From Holacanthus passer (Eukaryota > Chordata > Actinopteri > Pomacanthidae), in assembly GCA_025331565.1 (NCBI GenBank), contig JAFREQ010000043.1, positions 2,604,001 to 2,668,000 on the forward strand: a stretch of 64,000 nt of DNA. The letters run 5' to 3'. The notes below the pieces were generated by a model. It was not told the DNA's origin. It saw nothing but the letters and a program-made list of their open reading frames with translations, and searched no databases. The position numbers and the translations under genes are program-made. Positions 37,843 through 61,195 of the stretch are shown one piece after another; the stretch's first letter is position 1; each line of letters starts with the position of its first letter.

Positions 37843-38412
37843 TGTCATGGTTTTGGTCTAAGTTGATTTTTGTGTTTTTTCTAGTTTGTTGTCTGTGCAT
37901 TTTTAGTTATATACTACAGTGTTTTTGGTTCGGGATTGTTTTTCTAGTCTTTTGTTCAGGCATTGCTTCAGTGGCTGGAGGTGTGGTCTTAGCTGCTGGG
38001 GCTCTCCAATCCCAGCTGCATCCCATCCGCCCTCATCACTGGCAGCTTTAAAAACACTTCTGATTTCACCTGCAAGCTGCCAGATCGTCCCTTTCCCTGC
38101 TCCGTCTTTGCCTCTAGTGCTTCCTGTTCTCCAGTGTTTCAAGTTTCCAGTGTTTCCCCTTGTTTCTACTTGTCTCGTGTGTTCCCCTGTAAGATACCTG
38201 ATTGCTCCTATTGTTTCCGGTGTCACCTGTGATCGTCCCTACCAGCTCCACCAGTGTGTTTCCACCCACCACCCAGCCTCCATCCACTGAAGCAACTCTG
38301 CTCCACCAGCCTCTCCACACTTTTTTGTGCTTGTTTGTCTTCTTTTACCCTTTCACCCTCGTCTCTGTCTCGCTCCTGGGTCCAGTTAAGAACTAACCCC
38401 TAAATCGTCACA
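37843..38412 (+). mobile_element. Solo LTR of a retrotransposon (570 bp)
   Basis: Starts TGTCATGG and ends CGTCACA (TGT...ACA ends), and is flanked on both sides by the same five bases ATTTT (37838-37842 and 38413-38417), as expected of a target-site duplication. The inside is C/T-rich with a TTTAAAA box (about 38047-38053) and has no supported coding frame. Internal gag/pol is absent, so this would be the product of LTR-LTR recombination. Family unassigned. Confidence 0.6.
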
Positions 38413-38883
38413 ATTTTTCTACTAACTCCTGATTTATATCTATCTAATCATTTTTCCTACAGGAAGGTAATAAAAGCTTTCAATAAATCCCAACTTTTTA
38501 AAATTAAAACTAGGAATCTGCTTCCATTATTCTACATTTTGATACACAATGGACATCACTTGGTTGAGCAGTTTATTTCTCTTTTCTTTGTGTTCGTTTG
38601 TGTAGGAGAGTGAGAGAGAGGCAGAGAGAAGCTGACTATCTGTTAAATCCATCTGCATTTCCTCTGAGGTCCCCACTGATGGAAAATGGAAAGTGTGTTC
38701 TTGTCCCAGCTTGTGGGTGTGCTTTTGTGTATTGTGTGTGCGCATACGTGTTTATTGTGTGTATACAGTGTGCATCGAGACCAGCCCTGTTCAGCTGTGC
38801 TTTTCTCTCTTCCTATTTGCTCCCTCACCTCCAGACATCCAGACAGGGACTCCCAGCTGCATCTATCCCAGCTCCATCGCACC

Positions 38884-41800
38884 ATGGGCAGCCTCAGGCC
38901 CGGCCAGTGGCCCCTAATCCTGCTCCACATGCTTCTGCTGCAAATTCAGCCTGTCAAGGTGCAAGGAGTTGATCCTGTGTCCCAGAAGCTACGACGACTC
39001 AACGAGCAGGTCAGTTTGAATCAGACTGTATCTGTCAGTGTGGACATTAACAGGAGCTAACTTTATTATTACAGTCACAGGATTGTTATGCTGTTATCGT
39101 ACTGGTATTTTTTAAAATTATCGAAATAGTTAGTGCTACATCAACCTTAATGAACTGAAGCATAATAAGTAATTATCTGACTCTCCTTTGCATAAATATG
39201 GCTGCCTGCAGCTGCTGGGGCTGTTTTATGTTTTTCAATGACTTACTATATGTGTTCATAACTGATTATAATAGAAGTGAAAATTGGTGCACTCCAAAAT
39301 CACTATCACTATTAACTAAATTCACTAAAACAACAAACACTAAGACAAGACTAAACTGTTTCATGAAATATTATACTCTCAAAATCTTCATTAATTTTGG
39401 TGGGGTATGGAAACAAGATTTACATTATCCCATGGAGACTTTTTTAAACCCTCTAGCATGAGATATAGAACACAGTTTACCTGTTCATTTATAAAACTAC
39501 CAGAAACATTTTGTCATAAGACTGTAACAACATATTTGGTCAAATGAATTATTATATTAATAGAATTTTTAAGACCAGAATCTCATTCTCTTTCCCTTTT
39601 TAACATTTGTTTTTACCATAGTCTTAATAATATAAAAATATTATACCATATAAATGCATATGTAAAAACATAGATAAAAAACAACTGAAGCTAATCTACC
39701 AAATCTTTCCTGTTTCCTGTGATGAAAAGTCAATTTTGTCAAACCAACTTCTTTATCGTTGAGTATATATGCCACATTAATAAGACAGTTACCTATCATT
39801 ATCTTAAATCATAATGGAGGAAAAAGTCACACAAGATAAAACTAGACTAAAGAGTCTGTGCATCCTCTGGCTCTAGTGAATTCACATGATTTGGTGTGTT
39901 TAAGCTACCTTTAAATCACATAATTAAATGTATTTAGTAACATGTTTCATGCAAAGTATATGACAATGATTAATAATGATAATGGTTTACAACTCATACA
40001 TCTGTTACACAGTTTTGCTCAGAGTTTTGACTTCAACTGAAATAGTGGGGAAAAAAACTCTTGCCACAATGATCATTGTTCAAGAGAAAGAGTCATCACA
40101 GACATGTAATGTGTTTTTTTTTTCTTCTTCTGGAGGTTTTGAGTATTTTCCTGACCTTCAAATCAGTTACCAAACAGCTGCAGAAAGGCTTGTGAAAAGA
40201 CATTTCTTTTGTGTTAGTTCCAACAGTTCCAGGCGCTGACCCAGGCCCGTTTGGACATGTTGGCCCTGAACCAGAACAGAAACTCCTCGGGGGAGCTGGG
40301 GAGCCGCATTCAGGCCCTGAGTGACCACTGGCACCACATGTCACAGGACCTGGAACAACTCAAACACAGCACAGCACAGGAGACAGAGAGTCTCAGGTTA
40401 GAAATACCAAAGACTTATTGTGGATTTATCTGTGGGCCAATATATCAGACAAATCCCTGCTGGTTGTATTTAGCATTGCATCACGGAAAGTACAATTTGA
40501 GGAAACAGGTAAATCAAGTTTACTGAAGGAATTTGATCTTCATAAAATAAATCAAATCAAATCCTAAATCAAACTTTAGGATTTAGTCAAGTAAGACATT
40601 TTTGAGTGGGTGGCTTTTTCCTTTCAGCATCTGTTTCTTTTGGGGGGTTTGGAAGTAATGATTAACAGAGCAGCTTTTGGACACTATTCTCTTACTGGAT
40701 ACTTTCCTTCTGTTGCTACAAAAACATATTAACTTCATGATGTGCATATATAATGTATAAGATAATATATAAAATATTATGTAGGCATTAACTTTTAGAA
40801 CTGTATTGAAACCTTTTTATATATTACAATGTATATAACACAGATCTTTAATGTAGTTATTATCTATACTGAAATATTGAAAAATAAGTGTATGACCACT
40901 ATGTTTATGTATCTGTGAAATGGAAGGAAAATATATTGACGTGTATTTCAAAAATCTGTCCATCCGTAATATTTTTGAATATTTATAATGTGTAAGTGAG
41001 ACAACAAGATAAAATATTGTAAGTTAAACCAGGCCTGATTGTACTACATGATGCATTTTAACAACAATAATACAACAATTAAAAAGTGTCGTCATTATTT
41101 TCCCAGAGAGTGGAATAGGAAGCTGGAGAAGAAGAATAAGCGGATGGAGGGTCGACTGGCTTTGATGGAGAGGAACGTGAGGGAGAACCGGCGCCATGCC
41201 CAGAAACAGACACCTGACCCTGGTCAGGACTTCTTCAACCTCACCCTGGAGCTCCAGAGCCAAGAGGAAAGGCTGGCCGCCCTTCAGGTCCAGCGTGACG
41301 AGCTGCTCGTCGGACTGCAAGGGCTGCAGGAATCCCTGAAAAACCAGGCGCTGCGTGTGACCCGGCTGGAGGGCCGGCTGGAGGAGGTCCTGCAGTGGAA
41401 TGGGGGAGGGAAAACCAGAGGGGTGTGGAGGTCGGGAGAGCCCCTAAACTCTGACATCACACCACAGGAATACTATGAACCACGTAGGAGAGGCCAGACA
41501 CAAAGAGGAGGGAGGCCTGCCAAGATCCTGGATGGACATACTCACCCCAGACTAGAAGGTATCAGCTACTCCCAGACTGATGATCATTCACATGCTCAGA
41601 GCAGAAACGCCCCACAGACCCACCAATACCAGGCGACACCAAACCAACCTACACAATCCAAGGCCCAGAAGCAGACACCCACAGATTACCTGCCCCAGCC
41701 TGAACCTTATCGCCCCCAGTCACAGATCCAGATGCCGGCCCAGACAAGGCCTTACCCTATCCAGCAGGAGGAGCTCCAGTCTCCACAGACTGTGCCTCAT

Positions 41801-43290
41801 CCTCATGTCCAGATCCAGCCCCGGGCCCAACAACGATCCCAGCCTCAATCACACCGTCAGAGACACCATCAGTTACACAACCCCAGTCATCCCTCTTGGC
41901 CCCGGTCCCTGTCCCAGACTCCAACTCATCCTCAACCCACCAAAGATAGACAGAGCAGGGCCCGCCTGGAGGCCCCACAGCTCCAGGCTTCAGATGCTCT
42001 CCCTCGGCCTCAATCTGAGTTTCATCAGCCCAGGGTGAGTGGGTGGGACGGAGGAGAGGAGGAAGAAAGTGACACAAAGGTGGAGTCTTCAGTGATCCAC
42101 AACCTCCTCCAGCTTCCTGTGCGGCAAAAGATCCCAGCACGACCAGTTCCCAAAAAGGATGCAACCAGTAAGTAAAAGTTAGTACTTCTACAATGGGTGG
42201 CAGTGGTTTGGTGGGTTTGATTCATGTTCATTCATTAAATATGAAGCTATACAGCCAGCTTCTCATTATTTAAAGGCTCTGTCCAATAATAACAAAATCA
42301 GCCTAATCTGTAGAAAAAAATGAGGTGTTTACGTGGGTTTATGTGTTGGATGATTTCCCAAAATGTCAAACTATTCCTTTAAGGTGGAAGACCCTGAGAT
42401 TAAAATTCATTTTGTATATGTATATGCGTTAGGAGATGGATTTTTATAGCTAAACTGTAACTTAACCATGAATCAATATACCAGCAGAAGGATGAGACAT
42501 TGTCTTTTTGTACCAGGGAGGTTAGACTTCATAGATCTTTTAGACTGAATGGATCTTGTCTCTTCCTCTCTCTGCAGTCTGTAACGTGGACTCCATGCTG
42601 TTCTTCCCCTCGTCCTCAGCGGAGAACTATGTCACCTTCTCCCAGACTCTCCCCGACCTCCCTGAGCTCTCTGTGTGTTTGTGGCTCCGTGTGGAGGCCT
42701 CACATGTCGGCACACTGCTCTCTTATGCCACAGACAACAATGACAACCAGTTAGTTCTGTATGGACGCAACTCATCTGCCCCATCTGCATCCTCTTCTGC
42801 TTCTTACTCATCTTCACACCCCTCTTACTCCTCCTCTCCATTCTCCCCATTTTCCTCCCCCTCCCTGGACTTTGTCATTGGAGACCCTGTCTATCGGCGT
42901 CTCCCTGTGTCATCGCTCCTGGACGCTCGCTGGCACCACCTCTGCGTCGTCTGGTCCTCCATCCAGGGTCGTTTCTGGCACTACAGCGACCGGCGCCTCA
43001 CCTCCTCAGGGTCCAACTTCAGGAAGGGCTGGGAGGTTCCAGGAGGTGGATCAGTGGTGCTGGGCCAGGAGCAGGACACTGTTGGTGGAGGGTTTGACCC
43101 TGCAGAGGGTTTCGCTGGCCAGGTGGCGGGGTTCAGGCTGTGGAACCGGCTGCTGAGTCCTGCAGAGGTGGAAGGGGTGGCAGAAGGACGAGGTGTGCCC
43201 AGAGGGGTGGTGCTCGGCATGGAGGACATAAAGGAGGTGCATGGGGAGGTGCAGCAGGTGGCATGTGAATGTTTAGAGCACTGTGTGTGA
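38884..43290 (+). CDS. ptx4: Pentraxin 4, 692 aa
   Basis: Secreted long pentraxin. Exons: 38884-39009, 40218-40396, 41107-42167, 42578-43290 (2079 nt, phases consistent). The start at 38884 (accATGGGC) gives a signal peptide (residues 1-28, hydrophobic core LILLHMLLLQI). Residues about 30-215 are coiled-coil-like heptads; about 260-410 are Gln/Pro/His-rich; 457-692 form the pentraxin domain. That domain has the calcium-site elements D-N-N-D-N-Q and GQEQD, and the signature HHLCVVWSS, where the usual Ser/Thr of HxCxS/TW is Val as in human PTX4 (Ile). It ends with the paralogue-specific C-terminal cysteines (CECLEHC). Human PTX4 has 478 aa; the excess is the low-complexity middle and a Ser-rich insert at about 520-550. 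PTX4 next to CLCN7 is also the human arrangement. Function is little known. Confidence 0.95.
42352..42382. repeat. Terminal fragment of the MITE-like family
   Basis: Inverted terminal sequence TTTCCCAAAATGTCAAACTA + TTCCTTTAA in ptx4 intron 3; equals the complement of the left end of the elements at 14686 and 25855. The rest of the element is not visible. Confidence 0.5.
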
Positions 43291-43360
43291 GTTTCAGTCA
43301 AAACAGGATTTCTGCAGGACATGTTAATTGTCTCTTGCTTTTTTGCCTCTTAAAAAGTCA

Positions 43361-43366
43361 AATAAA
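43361..43366 (+). terminator. ptx4 polyadenylation signal
   Basis: AATAAA about 70 bases after the ptx4 stop, giving a very short 3' UTR before repeats begin at 43431. Confidence 0.7.
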
Positions 43367-43430
43367 TCTTTAAAATTTAATTGTTTCATATTTTATGTGT
43401 GCACACACCAGTATCTTCTTATTGGACTTA

Positions 43431-43680
43431 GTGGTGGAAGATGTATTCAGATGCTTTACATAAGTAAAAGTAGCAGTCCAACAGTGTAAACTTACTGCAC
43501 TAAAAATAAAAGACCTAAAAACCTTAGTACTAAACCTAAAATACTCAATATACAGAAAAAATGATCCATGTCAGTGTTTAATTAATGTTACTGCTGCAAT
43601 ATATGTATGTTGCATTTTGCTGCTGTAGATGTTTAAGGTTGAGCTCATTTTACTACTTTATGCTGTTTGTGTAAAAAAAA
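43431..43680 (+). repeat. Percomorph-type dispersed repeat, forward copy (head part)
   Basis: 'agtggtggaagatgtattca' then 'gatgctttacataagtaaaa' and 'gcagtccaacagtgtaaac' follow the same order as the copy at 62993-63487. It faces the reverse copy at 44134-44800. Confidence 0.6.
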
Positions 43681-44133
43681 AATAGTGAAATCCCAATGAT
43701 CCCTATAACCCCTATGAGCCCTCCATGACTATAATTTTCTGTGTATGTCTATGCATATCTGTCTATGTGTGTGTCTCAAGTATTGTTTTTGACTTTCAAA
43801 AGTAGCTGATACCTTTTGTCAAAAAAGATATAATAAAACATTTTAAAGAAAAGCAAGTTTCATGTGGGTTCAGTGTCCACATGTTCCAAATGTACCTTTC
43901 TCTGACATTTTAACATGTCAAGCACATGTGTGAGTTCTAAGAATCAACACTGGCAACATTTTACAATGATACCTACTGTAAATGGGACAGATTCATTGTT
44001 AATATTACTACTTACACCTATGGCATTCCTACTATAACTAGTCAAAATAATGAATGTTCTGTGAGCCAAGTCTGTTGACCTGTTACCAAATTATGGAATG
44101 ATTCATTTGCTGATAGGATTATATGTGAACACC

Positions 44134-44800
44134 AATGGTGGACTGTAATTGCAGTATTTTTTTATTTCATGCTGCTTTAAACTCATGTACAGTACCTTTT
44201 ACACCACTACATTTATTGGACAGCGTTGGTCACTACTTACTTTACAGATCAAGATTTTACATACAAAACATATATATGAAATATTGAATAGCTCCACCTG
44301 ACCAACTATAAAAGAACAAAAATGCTACTTACACATAAATGTATCAGTATTTCTATTTTTGCTGTAGTTTTACTGTAGAACAGGGCGCATTTTATAAGCT
44401 CATCATATATGTATTAAATAAATCAATTAAAAATAAATAAAGAAATAGATAAATAAATGAATGTAGTGGAGTAAAAACTACTTTTGATATTTTCCTCGAT
44501 TTTACAGATTAAACCTGACCAACCATAAAAGTACAAAAATTCTACATGCATATTAATTCATCAGTAATTATAACGATATAATATAATGTTTAACATTGTA
44601 AGAAGCAATTTTCTGAATAGATAGATGTACTTTATTTGTCCCAAACTGGGGAATTCTTTATGATTTTATGAATTATGAAAAGCCTAGTTCTACTTTTGAT
44701 GACACTTAGCTAATGATACTTAAATACAAGACTTTAAAGGAGTATTTTCATATATTGCAGTATTGCTACTTTTACATAAGTAAAGTATCTGAGGGTTTTT
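44134..44800 (-). repeat. Percomorph-type dispersed repeat, reverse copy, with nested fragment
   Basis: Runs from 'aatggtggactgtaattgca' to 'ttttacataagtaaagtatc' + 'tgaggg', the complement of the repeat's ends. It includes an internal duplicated stretch (compare 44292-44335 with 44510-44560) and a LINE-tail-like piece at 44617-44656. It stops about 20 bases before the clcn7 promoter motif at 44820. Confidence 0.6.
44617..44656 (-). repeat. LINE/SINE 3'-tail-like fragment
   Basis: (ATAG)n then 'tgtactttatttgtcccaaa' and 'ctggggaattc', the inverse of the tail motif at 28535-28583. Confidence 0.45.
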
Positions 44801-44819
44801 TTTAGCGTCAAACAGTAAA

Positions 44820-44838
44820 ACTACAAATCCCAATATGC
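44820..44838 (+). promoter_or_regulatory. ZNF143/THAP11-like promoter site
   Basis: ACTACAAATCCCAATATGC agrees at 16 of 19 positions with the long ZNF143/THAP11 site as I recall it (ACTACAATTCCCAGCATGC). It lies 171 bases before the clcn7 ATG, a usual place for this site in housekeeping promoters. Confidence 0.55.
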
Positions 44839-45008
44839 AACGCGCCAGACGGATATTTTTGTCCCTGGACGCGACCCTTACAAAACGTCACGAGTTACAG
44901 GGCTGACCATGGGGAGCTGAGGAAGAGCTGAAGCAGTTAGCCAGCAACAAACTGCAATTAATGAGCTAAACTAGCGACGGTTGGGGCGGCGAGCAACCGG
45001 AGGCCACC
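44839..45008 (+). promoter_or_regulatory. clcn7: clcn7 proximal promoter / 5' leader with two minimal uORFs
   Basis: CpG-containing, TATA-less. The segment includes 'aaacgtcacgag' (CRE/E-box-like). If transcription starts upstream of 44900, the leader carries ATG-GGG-AGC-TGA (44909-44920, context gaccATGG) and ATG-AGC-TAA (44961-44969) before the main ATG at 45009, which has an ideal context (gccaccATGG). Confidence 0.5.
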
Positions 45009-57531
<12,523 letters not shown>

Positions 57532-59000
57532 TACACACACACACACACTCACACATACACAAATCCATGAACTATGACCACCTCATAAGCTGTTGACCAC
57601 CAGCTATGCAGCCCGAAAGGACACCATCAAGGGCCAACAAGAGGCCTTATTCATTGAAGCCAAAATGACCACCAAGGAATCCCCATCTAAAGACTGAGGT
57701 CGACTTTTGGTGTAAAAATTGGATGACCAAACAACTGCCCCCTAATTCACAAATTTCCTCTGTGACATTGGTGTGATGTGATTTACTTTGAAAGGATTCT
57801 GAGGTGTAGACCCCCATTAACACAGTTTATATCACAGAATGGCAGGATCTTTTCAGAATAAAACAAAACAGCCAGCTGAAAGAGAGGAAGAATCGGTTTG
57901 ATGTGCGTTAGCTGGTAAATTGTTGTTTTCACAAAAAGATCTGCACATGAGTCTCTCTGTCTGTTCTCAGTCTTATTCTGCCTCCTCAACATCATGTGAA
58001 CAGTTTAATGTTACTTCTTTTATGAAGCAGCAACGTTTTGATAATGTGGTGATGCATTATTAATCAGTTATAACATTGATTAATTCCATTTTTAAATAAT
58101 TCAAATGGATGCTTTTATTGTCTCGCTATTGAGCTAAAGGAGACATTTCAAGTGGTTTGCTTTGAAAACCTGATTTTGAGTGAGTGTTCAAGAGTCAGTT
58201 CTTCATATCAACAACTTTACCGACTGTTTATGGTCTTCTTTGGCAAAGTTAGTGTTTTCCATTATTGTGTAGTTTTGCACTGAGCGAATGCTGTTATTTA
58301 TTGTTGTTGAAGTCTTGTTTGAATTTTAAATGTGTGGTTTGGGCTCACACCTGGTCAGGCAAAGTTTGGGTTTCACATTTCACATAATTTAAGACACTTT
58401 CACAAGTGCAGTTTGAAGAAAGGAGAGGAGACTTCATGGCCGCCTGATTATTGTTGAATCTCATTTGGCCACAAGATGCAGAGTGTGAGGGATCTGTTTT
58501 TACATGGAGATACAGATCCTTCCTTCTCTCTTTCTGTCAGCTTTATTTAGCATATATATATTTGTACTACTGTCAGTAAAAAAAAATAGATTGGTACTCA
58601 TCATTTTTCACTCCGTCAAATGTTTGCACTTTGACCTACTACTGAAAAAAGTCTACTACCCACAAGTGTCCCTCCTGAAGCTCTATATGAATGTAAACCT
58701 GTGTTTACCACACACCTTCTGTTTTAACCAATCAGTTCATTCCTGCTCGGTCAGGGTACCACACAAAACACAGATACTCTGATTTATAATTATTTTATTT
58801 AGTCAATTTGTAAATCTAACAATTCTTCAAGTATCAGTGTTAATTTGTTTTTCTCTGTGCACTTCATTGGTTTTACTCTTTTTTGTCTTCTTCTTGGTCT
58901 TTGTTTTGTTGTACAGTTCTAGATGTTAAAATATAGACTATGCTCAATTTTATAACCACTGGATAAGCCTTTTGTGAATTAATAAAGTTGAAATTTATCT
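57532..59000 (+). other. clcn7: clcn7 3' UTR
   Basis: Begins with a short CA-rich stretch after the TAG and runs to AATAAA at 58981-58986. No competing ORF is supported. Confidence 0.7.
58981..58986 (+). terminator. clcn7 polyadenylation signal
   Basis: AATAAA within 'ttaataaagttgaaatt', with a T/GT-rich stretch 25-40 bases after it (TTGTTTGTCTGTTT). Confidence 0.7.
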
Positions 59001-59797
59001 ATTGTTATACGATTTGTTTGTCTGTTTAGGGAAATTTAAACCAGGTTTGCCTGTCTCATGGTAGTCTCATTTTCTCATTTAAAGTGAAAGTTGCTAATTG
59101 AACGACTCACACATGTCAGATTACTTCAGCGGCAAGAATCAGCTGATCCTTATTTACATAAAACGTGAATTTTAGTATACTGGCTATAAGTGACATGTTT
59201 CAATTAAATGCAGCTAAGTCACTGATCGCAAGTTGGATTCTACCGTGTTTGATATCTACTGTATCACAATCACTGTTTGAAAATGCATTCAAACATGAAG
59301 GTTTTGTTTGATAAGTGTTCACAGAGGACAATTTAAATATTTTTCTGGTGTAATACTGATGATCAGGACAGAGAAGTTATTCCTCAACCAATGTTTCTAC
59401 TGATGGTTTCTCACTCTTGTGGAACACAAGATATATTATATTGCTCCAGTGCTCTTTGTGAGAGTAGGATGGATTTCGTCCACCTTTCATTATACTTTTC
59501 TGTACTGTTCTGACCAACCTGCTGTTTGAGGCTTGACAAATCTGTAACCTTTTCAGTCCCGATCCAAATTTGTGTTTTTGTACTTTTTCCATTCCTCTGC
59601 CTCTCCAAGTGTCTCTTTAGAGAGAAACTGAATGTAATATTCATAATTACATTTTCATTAGTGTATAATCACCTAAAAGTATCACTGTGTTTTCATTAGC
59701 TTAGAGCTAAAGAATGATAAGCCCTTCATATCTACAGTGGGAGCAGCTCAGCAGAGATTACTCTCTCTTCTACTTTTCTTCTTTCTATTTAGTGAAG

Positions 59798-61195
59798 ATG
59801 ACTTCAGGAGACACATGTCTGAAACTCATTAATAACATCATCAAAAGAGTCTTGCAGGTCTTATTATTTGTAACTGACTGATTCTTTATCTCATTCTGTT
59901 TAATGCTCTTATGCAGGTGCAGATGGCTGAAACAGGCAGAGATATGCTGATAATTAATTACAACATGAACTAATATCTCCTACAAATCTGAATGTAACAA
60001 GTAGATTGTGCATACTTGTGTGGGAATGACAGCTAATTGTTTTAACTTATAACTCAGGCAAATATTGAATCATTCAAACATGATTGATCTCACTTATTCT
60101 GTTGTTTTTTCGCAGAGTTGCAGGTGGCTGTAGCAGATAAAGGTATAGAAATAGTTATGGGCAACATGAGCACATGTCTCCTGTAAGTCTTAATATCACT
60201 GTTAATATTAATTTACTCTGCCACTCGCTGACCCCAAACACCATTCAGAGGTTAAAAGGGAGCTGAGTGTCCTCCTCCCAGTGCACAGCTGCTCCATCAC
60301 CAAGACCCCTGCAAGACTGCCTCCCTGTGGTAACACCTGGTAACTGTAGGGAGCAGGTAACTCAGAGCAGCATTGGGCTCCTCAGGTGCAGCCTCACCAT
60401 AGAGAGAAGACAACGTATAAGACCAAGACTTAACGTTCCCACAGTACCTCCAGAAGAAGAAATGCTCCCTCCTGACCAGATCAGAAGGACGACTGAGGGC
60501 AGGACAAGATGAAGAGCATGTGGTGTTTCAGTCAGCAAAGTCAGTAAGCCCTTTATTAAGACTGCAGAAGTAGATATAGTGACATACATTTGTGATAAGC
60601 TAAAGTTCATGATAATTGATAATATTCTATAAAATATTCCTGAGTTGTTTTTGATGTCAGGACTCCACTGAACACACTTCTGCACCAACTCTGCTTCCAG
60701 AGCCCAAACCAGAGCGTCACAAATTAGAAGAAGACGACAGCGCCAGTCAAGAGGATGAAGAGCATCCTGAAGTCAACTGTGTAGGATGAAGCAGGTTTGT
60801 GAAGCTCCTTACATACACTGAAGAATAAGCATCTGCAGAAATCAAAATGTAATCTGAGGCACTGACACATCAGAGTGAGTGAGAAATTAAATGCATTGGA
60901 AAAAGTTCATCTTAGCATTAAGATGTTTAGGTTATGTTTTTTTTTTTTGTTTGGTTTTTTTTTGCATCAGTCCATGTACCAGATTTGAGGAGCTCCAATA
61001 TATCTAACAGGTCTGAGGATCCATCACAGAGTAGGGATTTAAGAAGATCTCATTGTGGAGACTGGAAACACAACAGGACGGATGGTATGAAGGCTCCATT
61101 CACTGCAATTCATTCTATCAAAACACACAAAACAGAGAAATCCATCAAGGCCGACAGGAAGTTAAGAACCATTTTTGACACTCTGCTGATGTAAA
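59798..61195 (+). other. Uncertain exon-like segments downstream of clcn7
   Basis: Several open pieces lie next to splice-like sites. 59798-59857 starts with ATG and encodes 20 residues ending ...IIKRVLQ before CAG|GT. 60267-60512 is open, Pro/Glu-rich near its end. 60660-60789 follows a TGATGTCAG acceptor and encodes an acidic Glu/Asp-rich stretch. 60971-61192 follows a T-rich acceptor. In hand trials their phases did not join into one protein. In human the gene after the CLCN7 3' end is CCDC154, on the same strand, so a fast-evolving orthologue or a noncoding transcript is possible. I do not recognise the peptides. Confidence 0.25.

Noticed and set aside
38686..38883. In-frame upstream ATG for ptx4 (would add 66 residues)
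   Set aside because: The ATG at 38884 has a better context and is followed directly by a proper signal peptide; the extra residues are Cys/Val-rich without family similarity and read like 5' UTR.
41580..42038. 152-codon frame overlapping ptx4 exon 3
   Set aside because: Shadow of the low-complexity Q/P/H-rich coding region in another frame; no start context, splice logic or family match.
42632..42850. Antisense frames across ptx4 and clcn7 exons
   Set aside because: Composition shadows of real exons in the opposite strand, without independent splice or start evidence.
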